Below are positions 30,998 through 37,274 of a stretch of 37,274 nt of DNA, piece by piece; the stretch's first letter is position 1, and the number at the start of each line of letters is the position of its first letter. The notes beneath the pieces are model-generated. The model was not told the origin of the DNA. It searched no databases and saw only the letters and a program-made list of their open reading frames with translations. This DNA comes from an uncultured Bryobacteraceae bacterium (lineage in GTDB: Bacteria > Acidobacteriota > Terriglobia > Bryobacterales > Bryobacteraceae), in contig CATPCJ010000225.1 of the NCBI GenBank assembly GCA_955652915.1, positions 1-37,274 on the forward strand. The letters are read 5' to 3'. Both the position numbers and the translations under genes were made by a program.

Positions 30998-32415
30998 TCG
31001 GGAAGATCGGTACCCGCGTAATAGTTCAAGCCGTAGAGCCAAGTGCGATTCGATTCGGTCACGCAAGTGATAGAAGGCACAGTGGATTTCCAGATACCAC
31101 GAGCGGACACGGTCATGTCCAGCAGAGGGTAGACTTTGCAAATCAAACCCACCACCGAGATAACGGCGACCGACGCAATCGTGGCGACGGCGGCGGTCCG
31201 GCGTCCACTCCGCTCCAGCAGGGCACAGCACAATCCGAGTCCAAGCGCGGGAATAATCCACAGGTAGGGGAGCTGAATGGAAACGTGCGACAGGCCGGAT
31301 TGCAAGGCGCGCGGAAGAACAACTTGAATAGCGGGAATGAACCAGAACAGCATTCCACAGGTGCCCAGCAGCCAAATCATTTTCGAGGTCCTTTGTTCCG
31401 CTTGTGCCAGCGCGATTCCGATCAAGGCTGCCACGGCGGGAAACATTGGAAGCACGTAACCAGGCAGTTTATTGAGAAAGATCGAGAAGAAGATCAGTAC
31501 CCAAGCGGACCAAACAAGCAGAAAGACAGCACGCTGATCTTTGTATATGCGTTTAGCAAACAGGATCGCAAGGAGCGGACTCCAGGGGAAAAGCCCACCG
31601 ATCGACATCGGCACATAAAACCAGAAGGGACGCTCGTGCATCAGAGCATGTGAAGCCAGGCGGCCGAAAGTTTGCTTCCAGAAAAACTCGTCGATGAAGG
31701 GCTGGCCGTGGCGCAGAATTATTAGCACGTACCAGGGCGCCGCGATCATGGCGGTCACAACAGAGAGCAGAAATAAATCCCGAAGCTTGCGGCGTAGAAA
31801 CCACACCGCTGGAAGGAACAGTGCAAGCGGCCCCAAGCCTTTCGCAAGCACGGACAATCCGAGCAGAACGCCAGCGGCGATGGCGTCCGGCGCGCTCGAC
31901 GGCTTATCCGAAAACGCCAGCCGCATTGCCAACAGCATCGCGGCCGCGTATGTCGCGGACATCGGTAAATCCGGCACAGCGCTGTGGCTGAATGCCAGCC
32001 ACCATGCCGAGGTGGCGAGAATGGCCGTGGCGTAAAATGCAGCTCGTTCCCCGAACTCACGACGCAAGGCAACAAAGAAAAACACTAGAAAACACACGCT
32101 AAGAATCGCGACCGGCAATCTTGGCGCAAGATCCTCACCGAGCCCCGCTTTGAATGCAGTGGCCGTCATCCAATACAGAAGTGCCGGTTTCTCAAACCAC
32201 GGAATACCCCATAGCCTCGGCGTCACCCAATCGCCGGTGTGCGCCATGGCGGCGCCGATGGCGGCGTACCTGGGTTCATCCGGGCCGATCAAACCTGCGC
32301 GGGTCAGGCCGAATACGTAGAGGAAAAACAGTGCGGCGGCGCTGGCGAACAGAAGTGTCCACCGTTTCCAGGATATTTCCGAGAGCAACCCCCAGTATAG
32401 TGAGCCATAACGCAT
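30988..32415 (-). CDS. ArnT/PMT-like membrane glycosyltransferase (GT39/83 fold)
   Basis: 475 residues from the ATG at 32415 (a longer frame to 32625 lacks support). The N-terminus has one membrane helix, followed by GLIGPDEPRYAAIG, with the Asp46-Glu47 pair of this glycosyltransferase fold, and WFEKPALLYWM. About 11-12 hydrophobic segments follow. Enzymes of this type move a sugar from a polyprenyl-phosphate donor to lipid A or protein. The acceptor is not known. It diverges from the HIT-like gene over 22 bp; TATATA ends 6 nt before the ATG, so the transcript may be leaderless. Confidence 0.82.
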   Translation of the reverse strand: MRYGSLYWGLLSEISWKRWTLLFASAAALFFLYVFGLTRAGLIGPDEPRYAAIGAAMAHTGDWVTPRLWGIPWFEKPALLYWMTATAFKAGLGEDLAPRLPVAILSVCFLVFFFVALRREFGERAAFYATAILATSAWWLAFSHSAVPDLPMSATYAAAMLLAMRLAFSDKPSSAPDAIAAGVLLGLSVLAKGLGPLALFLPAVWFLRRKLRDLFLLSVVTAMIAAPWYVLIILRHGQPFIDEFFWKQTFGRLASHALMHERPFWFYVPMSIGGLFPWSPLLAILFAKRIYKDQRAVFLLVWSAWVLIFFSIFLNKLPGYVLPMFPAVAALIGIALAQAEQRTSKMIWLLGTCGMLFWFIPAIQVVLPRALQSGLSHVSIQLPYLWIIPALGLGLCCALLERSGRRTAAVATIASVAVISVVGLICKVYPLLDMTVSARGIWKSTVPSITCVTESNRTWLYGLNYYAGTDLPDCK

Positions 32416-32423
32416 GCGGGCTA

Positions 32424-32429
32424 TATAAT
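32424..32429 (+). promoter_or_regulatory. -10 box shared by a divergent gene pair
   Basis: TATAAT on the plus strand predicts a transcript start near 32436, two bases before the GTG at 32438. On the minus strand the same stretch reads TATATA and would start the other gene at its ATG (32415). Confidence 0.45.
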
Positions 32430-32437
32430 CGAGTTGG

Positions 32438-32974
32438 GTGCAACGCTTTCTGATTCCCGTCGTGTTGCTGGCAGTGGCCGTACTGCGCGCCGATCTAGTT
32501 AACTGCGCCTGCGATGTGGCGCGGCCGGAGACAATGGAAGCCCGCTCGTGCAGTCTGTGCCGGGAAGCAGAAAAACAGAACGCCGACGTTAAGGTGTTTT
32601 TTCTCAAGGATGCGAATCCCAGCAAACCTGGCCGCTGGCTCGCTCTGCCCCGAATTCATCCGCGCTCCATGGATCAATTGAACAACGAGCAGCGCGCTGA
32701 ATTGTGGAGCGCCGCGATTGCGAAAGCGAAATCGCTCTTCGACGATCAGTGGGCGATCGCCTACAACGCGCCCAGCGTTCAGACGCAGTGCCACGTCCAC
32801 GTTCACATCGGCAAACTGATTCCTGGAGTGGAAACCAGCCAGTTCATCACCGCCACCAAGATCGAGGATATTCCAGTGCCGGCGGGTGGCGAGGGATTGT
32901 GGATACATCCTCAGGGCAATTTGTTTCACGTTCACAGCGGCGAGCAAATCACGGAAACGGTTTTGGAAAGGTAG
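32438..32974 (+). CDS. Secreted HIT-like protein (CDP-diacylglycerol pyrophosphatase-like)
   Basis: 178 residues from a GTG start, with a signal peptide (FLIPVVLLAVAVLRADLVNCAC, in parts). The HIT-family triad is HVHVHIG at about residues 119-125, with a PSVQTQCHVHVH lead-in as in CDP-diacylglycerol pyrophosphatase (Cdh). Cys residues at CDVARPE, SCSLC and TQC could form disulfides. Cdh releases CMP and phosphatidate; another nucleotide ester could be the substrate. It is 3 bp before the UxaA-family gene, so it is co-transcribed with a sugar-acid pathway, an odd partner. Confidence 0.72.
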   Translation: MQRFLIPVVLLAVAVLRADLVNCACDVARPETMEARSCSLCREAEKQNADVKVFFLKDANPSKPGRWLALPRIHPRSMDQLNNEQRAELWSAAIAKAKSLFDDQWAIAYNAPSVQTQCHVHVHIGKLIPGVETSQFITATKIEDIPVPAGGEGLWIHPQGNLFHVHSGEQITETVLER

Positions 32975-32977
32975 TCC

Positions 32978-34516
32978 ATGGGTCTTCTGGAAATAGCGAA
33001 AATGCCGACGGCCGAAAATGCCGTCATCCACTTGAACGCCGCCGACAACATCGCCATCGCCCGCGTGTCGCTTTCGCCAGGTCAACAATTGAGAATCGCG
33101 GGACGCACGCTGACGGTTGAGGATCCCATTCCGGCGGGGCACAAGGTGGCCGTCGTCCGCATCGGCGCGGGCGAGAACATCGTGCGATACGGGCAGATGA
33201 TGGGCCGCGCGCGCGTTCCTATCGAGCCGGGACGGCACGTCCACACGCACAACGTCGGGTTCGAAGAACTCGCGCTTCACTACGAATTTCCGGAGTCGGA
33301 AATCCCGCTACCGCAGACGCCCCAGAACATTCCGTCATTCCTCGGTTTCCCGCGTGAAGACGGGCGGGTTGGCACGCGTAACTATATCGCTGTAGTCGCG
33401 GCCAGCAATTGCGCCGCGCATACCGCCGAGCTGATCGCGGAGAGCTACGCGCGGGAGACACTGCCGCCCAACGTAGACGGCGTGGTTGCTTTTCCGCATG
33501 GCGAAGGCTGCGGCCACACCATTGGACCCGATACCGAACAGTTGCAGCGCACGCTGGGTGGCGTGCTCAACCATCCCAACGTCGCGGCCGCGATTATTCT
33601 TGGACTGGGGTGCGAAGTCAACCAGATCGATCATTACCTGGGTGAGGGCGCGCCGCGAACGGATCGGCTTTTGGGAATGACTGTTCAGGCCAGCGGCGGA
33701 ACCCGCGCCACGCTGGAGGCTGCGCGAAAGTCGATTACCGGGATGATGGAGCGCGCCAGCGCGGAAAGGCGCGTCGAAACATCGGCATCCAAAATTGTTT
33801 TGGGCTTGAATTGCGGCGGATCGGATTCCTTTTCGGGGATTACAGCCAACCCCGCCCTCGGCGTTTGTTCGGACATGCTGGCCGCGATTGGCGCGACGGC
33901 GGTGCTGGCCGAGACCACCGAGATCTTCGGCGCCGAGCATCTGCTTGTCCGGCGCGCGCGCAGTCGCGCGGTCGCGGAAAAACTGCTCGGGTTCGTGGCT
34001 GGTTACAAAACTTACCTGCGTCGATTCGGCGGAAGCTTCGACGACAACCCGTCGCCGGGAAATAAAGAGGGCGGGCTTACCAACATTCTCGAGAAATCGC
34101 TAGGCGCTGTTGCAAAGGCCGGAACTTCTCCCATGACCGACGTGGTGGATTATGCCGAGCGCATCACGTCACCTGGTTTTGTGTTCATGAACACGCCCGG
34201 CTATGATCCGGTGTCGTTGACGGGACTCGCGGCTGGAGGCGTGAATCTTATTGCCTTTACAACTGGCCGCGGCAGCGCCATCGGTTTCCCTACTATTCCC
34301 GTGATCAAGATCTCGAGCAACACGGCCATATTCCGGCGCATGCGCGACAACATTGACATCAATGCCGGCCGCATCGCCGATGGTGAAGGCACGGTGGCCG
34401 AGGTTGGCCGCGAGATCTTCGACATGCTTCTGCGCGTGGCATCGGGCGAGAAAACGTCCAGCGAACGGCTCGGTCACAAGGAGTTTGTTCCCTGGCGCAT
34501 CGGACCGGTGTTGTAG
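32978..34516 (+). CDS. UxaA-family sugar-acid dehydratase (altronate dehydratase-like)
   Basis: 512 residues: an N-terminal SAF domain (~1-100, NAVIHLNAADNIAIARVSLSPG... with GHKVAVVRIGAGENIVRYG) and a UxaA catalytic domain (~110-512) with GFPREDGRVGTRNYIAVV, FPHGEGCGHTIGPD, GLGCEVNQI, GLNCGGSD and FMNTPGYDPVSLTG. The GC-rich, Cys-containing motifs probably bind an iron cofactor. The family removes water from altronate, galactarate or related sugar acids. It starts 3 bp after the HIT-like stop and is followed by a cupin and a Gfo/Idh/MocA dehydrogenase, consistent with a sugar-acid route. Confidence 0.85.
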   Translation: MGLLEIAKMPTAENAVIHLNAADNIAIARVSLSPGQQLRIAGRTLTVEDPIPAGHKVAVVRIGAGENIVRYGQMMGRARVPIEPGRHVHTHNVGFEELALHYEFPESEIPLPQTPQNIPSFLGFPREDGRVGTRNYIAVVAASNCAAHTAELIAESYARETLPPNVDGVVAFPHGEGCGHTIGPDTEQLQRTLGGVLNHPNVAAAIILGLGCEVNQIDHYLGEGAPRTDRLLGMTVQASGGTRATLEAARKSITGMMERASAERRVETSASKIVLGLNCGGSDSFSGITANPALGVCSDMLAAIGATAVLAETTEIFGAEHLLVRRARSRAVAEKLLGFVAGYKTYLRRFGGSFDDNPSPGNKEGGLTNILEKSLGAVAKAGTSPMTDVVDYAERITSPGFVFMNTPGYDPVSLTGLAAGGVNLIAFTTGRGSAIGFPTIPVIKISSNTAIFRRMRDNIDINAGRIADGEGTVAEVGREIFDMLLRVASGEKTSSERLGHKEFVPWRIGPVL

Positions 34517-34533
34517 TCCAGGAAGACAATCAA

Positions 34534-34983
34534 ATGATTATCGCGGATCTTTCCCAAATCGCGGGCCGCACTTATCCCGCCAGACGGCGCACTCAGAATC
34601 TGGTGGGCGGCATGAGCCCGATCCAAGCGTCCAACTTTTCCATGGGTCACGTCACGCTGGAACCAAACGGCGGGCAGGTGCCCTGGCACAATCAGGATCA
34701 GGAAGAAATTTATTTCATCGTCGAAGGCACTGGCGAAATGTGCCTGGGCGAGGAGCGATCGACGTTGTCCACCGGCCAAGCGGTATCTATTCCGCCGCGC
34801 GTGTTTCACCAACTGACAAACATCGGCTCGACGCCGCTGCGCATGATTTATTGCTACGGACCGGCGGGCGATGTCGCGCACTGGCGTCAGGAACTGGATG
34901 GCACCTTGCCGCGCGCCGGTATCGAAGTGCCGCCGCTGCCGGCCGGCGCACGGCCACAATGTACAGCACGCAAGGAGGATTGA
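34534..34983 (+). CDS. Cupin-domain protein
   Basis: 149 residues with one cupin barrel: PGxxxPWHxHxxEEIYFIxEGxG-like signature (PWHNQDQEEIYFIVEGTG), then a LSTGQAVSIPPRVFHQLTN second motif with its His. The first motif has PWHNQD, so one of the usual His ligands is a Gln, which is unusual. Probably a sugar isomerase or sugar-acid handling protein. It is 17 bp after the UxaA gene and abuts the next gene (its stop is directly followed by the TTG start). Confidence 0.85.
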   Translation: MIIADLSQIAGRTYPARRRTQNLVGGMSPIQASNFSMGHVTLEPNGGQVPWHNQDQEEIYFIVEGTGEMCLGEERSTLSTGQAVSIPPRVFHQLTNIGSTPLRMIYCYGPAGDVAHWRQELDGTLPRAGIEVPPLPAGARPQCTARKED

Positions 34984-36144
34984 TTGAGTTCCAGAACAGT
35001 CCATTCGGTGGGCATCGTCATGAATGGCGTCACCGGGCGCATGGGTTTGAATCAGCACCTACGCCGATCCATTCTCGAAATCATGGCGCAGGGTGGAGTC
35101 GCCACGCCGGATGGAAACAGGATCATGCCCCGGCCAATGTTGGTGGGCCGCAACGCTACCAAGCTGGAAGCACTGGCTCGGGAAAACGGCAATCTGCCGT
35201 GGACTACCGATCTCGACAAGGCACTGTCAGACCCTCAATGCACTGTCTACTTCGATGCTCAGACTACGGACCGGCGGGCGGAGTCCGTGCGAAAGGCAAT
35301 TGCCGCGGGCAAAGATATTTATTGCGAGAAACCGACCGCTGACAATTTGGAGGACGCCCTGGGATTGTACAAGCTGGCGAAGAAGGCCGGCGTAAGGCAC
35401 GGCGTGGTGCAGGACAAACTTTGGGTGCCGGGCCTGATGAAGTTGAAGACACTTCGAGATCTCGGTTTTTTTGGCAAGATACTTTCAGTTCGCGGCGAGT
35501 TCGGTTACTGGGTCTTTGAAGGCGATACGATTCCCGCACAGCGCCCGTCCTGGAATTACCGCAAGGCCGACGGCGGCGGAATCATCATGGACATGCTGTG
35601 CCACTGGCGCTACGTGCTTGACAATCTGTTCGCTCCGGTGAAGTCGGTTTCCTGCGTTGGAGCAACGCATGTTCCGAAACGTTGGGATGAATCGGGGCAG
35701 CCCTATGACGCGACCGCGGAAGACTCGGCATACGCCACCTTCGAACTGGAAGGAGGAATCATCGCGCACTTCAATTCTTCGTGGTGCGTGCGGGTGCGGC
35801 GCGACGATTTGTTGACGATCCAGGTGGACGGCAGCCACGGCTCGGCGGTCGCGGGACTCAGGCACTGCTGGATACAGTCCCACGGGGCGACTCCGAGGCC
35901 GGTGTGGAATCCGGATGTCGAAAATCCACTGAACTATTTTGACGATTGGCAGAAAGTGCCGCAGCAGGACGAATTTGGAAATGCCTTCAAGCGGCAGTGG
36001 GAATTATTTCTGCTGCACGTTGTGACCGGGTCGCCATTCCGTTGGAATTTGCTGGAGGGGGCCAAGGGGGTTCAGCTTGCGGAAAAGGGCCTGGAATCGT
36101 GGAGCAAGCGGGCTTGGGTGAATGTTCCTGGGCTGAAGGAATAG
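34984..36144 (+). CDS. Gfo/Idh/MocA-family NAD(P)-dependent oxidoreductase
   Basis: 386 residues from a TTG start with GGAGG 4-5 bp before. The nucleotide site is GVTGRMG (15-21), not the common GxGxxG but close to the GxxGxMG of dihydrodipicolinate reductases. EKPT at 115-118 holds the conserved Lys of the family. The C-terminal half has the expected large beta-sheet domain (GGIIMDMLCHWRYVLDNLF; AEDSAYATFELEGGIIAHFNSSW). It probably oxidises or reduces a sugar or sugar acid. Together with UxaA and the cupin it suggests a small catabolic operon. Confidence 0.88.
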   Translation: MSSRTVHSVGIVMNGVTGRMGLNQHLRRSILEIMAQGGVATPDGNRIMPRPMLVGRNATKLEALARENGNLPWTTDLDKALSDPQCTVYFDAQTTDRRAESVRKAIAAGKDIYCEKPTADNLEDALGLYKLAKKAGVRHGVVQDKLWVPGLMKLKTLRDLGFFGKILSVRGEFGYWVFEGDTIPAQRPSWNYRKADGGGIIMDMLCHWRYVLDNLFAPVKSVSCVGATHVPKRWDESGQPYDATAEDSAYATFELEGGIIAHFNSSWCVRVRRDDLLTIQVDGSHGSAVAGLRHCWIQSHGATPRPVWNPDVENPLNYFDDWQKVPQQDEFGNAFKRQWELFLLHVVTGSPFRWNLLEGAKGVQLAEKGLESWSKRAWVNVPGLKE

Positions 36145-36153
36145 CTTGGGGGG

Positions 36154-36187
36154 GCCGCCTAAAGGCGGCTGCAGGCAAGATTGCCGC
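36154..36187. terminator. Hairpin cluster after the sugar-acid operon
   Basis: GCCGCC-taaa-GGCGGC (36154-36169) is a 6-bp perfect stem shortly after the stop at 36144. A second small stem follows, GGCAA-ga-TTGCC. GGGGGGG precedes the first. No T-tract follows, so this is a weak terminator or another palindromic repeat. Confidence 0.5.
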
Positions 36188-36211
36188 CCCCACCAGCTTG
36201 CCGTTCAGCTC

Positions 36212-36592
36212 TTATTTGACCTGCGGCCATTTCAACTGCGAGGATGGCGACGGCTTGAACGGGGGCCGATGCTTGCGGCGGGCGATCTTGGATTCCTCGA
36301 GCGCGTTTCGGGCCGATGCGAATTTGGAAACGTCGGCGTGAGTGATGAGATAGCTGGCAAACTGGATGGCCTGCTCTTCATCGCTGGTGAAAGCTGCGTC
36401 CAGGATCTGGAGACAAAGTGTCGGCGCATCCTGTACGCGAATGCGATGTTGAGACAGTAGCGCCATGTCCGCGCTCAGCATGAATTCCAGATTCTTCACC
36501 GTCCTGGTGGGACGCTCTCTCGGCATTACACCCTGGAAGCGAAAAATGCGAACGTTGGCTTGCTGGCTGAAGCCCATATAGAGGAACTGCAT
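36212..36592 (-). CDS. Hypothetical protein
   Basis: 126 residues from the ATG at 36592, chosen because GAAGGTG stands about 9 nt upstream; a longer frame to 36646 starts MHWSCVMRQ and is less convincing. Not recognised. The start MQFLYMGFSQQANVRIFRFQG looks like a small beta-strand region; the middle (DAPTLCLQILDAAFTSDEEQAIQFASYLITHADVSKFASARN, in segments) is helical; the C-terminus is Arg/Lys/Pro-rich. No signal peptide or membrane segment. Its 3' end faces the hairpins after the sugar-acid operon. Confidence 0.55.
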   Translation of the reverse strand: MQFLYMGFSQQANVRIFRFQGVMPRERPTRTVKNLEFMLSADMALLSQHRIRVQDAPTLCLQILDAAFTSDEEQAIQFASYLITHADVSKFASARNALEESKIARRKHRPPFKPSPSSQLKWPQVK

Positions 36593-36695
36593 GGATGCCG
36601 CACCTTCAAGCGGCGGGGCCTGTCGCATCACACACGACCAATGCACAGGTTGGAACTAGCAACCATCAAATGGGCGTGAAGGGGAAATTTCCTCA

Positions 36696-36733
36696 CTCAC
36701 GGTACCGTGAGGCGGCGCTCGGAAGGCGCCGCC
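36696..36733. terminator. Tandem palindromes downstream of the cold-shock gene
   Basis: CTCACGGTACCGTGAG (36696-36711) is a perfect 16-bp palindrome, and GGCGGCGC (36711-36718) pairs with GCGCCGCC (36726-36733) around a 7-nt loop. Read on the minus strand they follow the csp stop by about 15 bp and may end its transcript. No T-tract is seen. Confidence 0.55.
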
Positions 36734-36748
36734 CAATTCAACCAAAGC

Positions 36749-36952
36749 TTATGCCAAACTGACTTGTTCCGCCTGCAATCCCTTGGGCCCTCGTTTTACG
36801 ACAAACGTAACACGGGCGCCTTCGTCCAACGTGCGATAACCGCTGGCCTCAATGGCTGAAAAATGGACGAATACGTCCTCACCGTTGTCGCGCTGGATGA
36901 ATCCAAAACCTTTTCCAGCGTTAAACCACTTCACTGTACCTGTTTCTTTCAT
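36749..36952 (-). CDS. Cold-shock domain protein (CspA-like)
   Basis: 67 residues from the ATG at 36952. RNP1 is KGFGFI (14-19) and RNP2 is VFVHF (27-31), both with the aromatic residues that stack on single-stranded nucleic acid. It acts as an RNA chaperone or antiterminator. The frame is open upstream to 37213, but those residues do not resemble the family, so the short form is chosen; AGAGAGAAA precedes the ATG. A leader of up to ~260 nt suggests RNA-level control, as for cspA of E. coli. Confidence 0.93.
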   Translation of the reverse strand: MKETGTVKWFNAGKGFGFIQRDNGEDVFVHFSAIEASGYRTLDEGARVTFVVKRGPKGLQAEQVSLA

Positions 36953-37194
36953 GTTTCTCTCTTCTCTGTCTCTTTCTAGCGATGAAGTACCGACGTCTGG
37001 ATTGAGGGCAATAAGGAGGCGGGAACCGAATGTGTAACGAAGTTCTCCTCGCGCTGGTTCAAATGACGTACTAGTAATCTCAAAGGCTCCATCTAGAGTA
37101 CCACATTCGGACCAAGTTCCACTTCCGGAGGATCTCAAGTGGGTGTGCGACATCGAAGTGGCAGATCGCTTCGATTTCTTTTTTATGGCGTATA
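36953..37194 (-). promoter_or_regulatory. csp upstream leader region, otherwise no gene seen
   Basis: On the minus strand this stretch leads into csp and keeps one open frame without a stop for 87 codons, with no recognisable product. No clear -35/-10 was found. It contains on the opposite strand an intrinsic-terminator-like hairpin (37152-37184). It is a candidate structured 5' leader or upstream ORF. Confidence 0.35.
37152..37184 (+). terminator. Intrinsic terminator on the plus strand opposite the csp leader
   Basis: ATCGAAGTG (37152-37160) pairs with CGCTTCGAT (37167-37175) as a nine-pair stem, including one U-G, around loop GCAGAT, followed directly by TTCTTTTTT (37176-37184). This is the best Rho-independent terminator shape in the window. 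No plus-strand gene ends upstream of it. Confidence 0.7.
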
Positions 37195-37218
37195 TCTGAG
37201 TGTTTATATACACTCAGA
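37195..37218. promoter_or_regulatory. Dyad operator candidate before the right-edge gene
   Basis: TCTGAGTGT (37195-37203) and ACACTCAGA (37210-37218) are perfect 9-bp inverted arms around TTATAT. The dyad ends just before the Shine-Dalgarno AAGGAGGT (37220-37227). It may be a repressor operator, or an mRNA hairpin that hides the ribosome site. Confidence 0.55.
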
Positions 37219-37233
37219 GAAGGAGGTCACGCC

Positions 37234-37274
37234 ATGCTGGATTCTCTGGAGGAGTTGGAAGCCGAACGCTCCAA
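37234..37274 (+). CDS. Start of an unidentified gene (partial, runs off right edge)
   Basis: ATG at 37234 behind a perfect AAGGAGGT with a 6-nt spacer gives MLDSLEELEAERS before the window ends. The acidic, Leu-rich start suggests a helical or coiled-coil N-terminus. The family cannot be told from 13 residues. Confidence 0.6.
   Translation, partial: MLDSLEELEAERS

Noticed and set aside
36749..37213. Cold-shock protein with an 87-residue N-terminal extension
   Set aside because: The extension does not resemble any domain, while the standard 67-residue protein starts at its own ATG with a ribosome site. Kept only as a leader candidate.

Overview
The window looks like a chromosomal segment of a moderately GC-rich, soil-type Acidobacteriota, probably close to the Solibacter/Bryobacter group. 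This is inferred from a long duplicated MacB/FtsX-type orphan permease, a bacillithiol glycosyltransferase (BshA), a PEP-CTERM secreted protein and several families of dispersed palindromic intergenic repeats. No rRNA, tRNA, CRISPR array or phage module was seen. Start codons are often GTG or TTG, and several genes appear to have leaderless or nearly leaderless transcripts.

Layout. 1-1.6 kb is an accessory zone: a transposase fragment at the left edge, a ribbon-helix-helix protein with an unrecognised partner, and a DUF433/DUF5615 antitoxin-toxin pair in which both genes carry a frameshift. 1.6-4.5 kb holds bshA (minus) diverging from a two-gene ABC exporter. 4.5-10 kb is the most coherent operon: a respiratory formate dehydrogenase, fdnG (a selenoprotein read through an in-frame TGA, with a visible SECIS hairpin), fdnH, fdnI and fdhE. 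10-13.1 kb holds minus-strand envelope genes (glycine-zipper protein, M23 peptidase, L,D-transpeptidase, YihY/BrkB protein). 13.2-15.6 kb holds a UBP zinc finger, OsmC and phosphoglucomutase. 15.8-19.2 kb holds the duplicated permease and a convergent, overlapping heme A synthase. 19.2-24.6 kb holds secreted and hypothetical proteins, an ice-binding-like PEP-CTERM protein, a flavin reductase, an HU-type DNA-binding protein and a site-2 protease.

24.6-25.25 kb holds a decayed metallo-beta-lactamase-fold gene whose 3' end runs into a ~97-bp palindromic element; the element also supplies the last codons of the convergent D-aminoacylase gene. 27.1-29.1 kb holds an SDR dehydrogenase and a stand-alone ClpB-D2-like AAA+ ATPase. 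29.2-32.4 kb holds a siroheme nitrite/sulfite reductase and an ArnT/PMT-like glycosyltransferase. 32.4-36.1 kb is a probable sugar-acid catabolic operon (HIT-like protein, UxaA-family dehydratase, cupin, Gfo/Idh/MocA oxidoreductase). The right end holds a cold-shock gene with a long structured upstream region, a strong intrinsic terminator on the opposite strand, and the start of a gene behind an 18-bp dyad.

No whole new defence or metabolic system is evident. The best leads for novelty are the small palindromic element that terminates two converging ORFs, the 110-bp dispersed repeat family, the unannotated RHH-linked gene pair, the solitary ClpB-D2 ATPase, the recurring leaderless divergent promoters and the orphan terminator opposite the csp leader.
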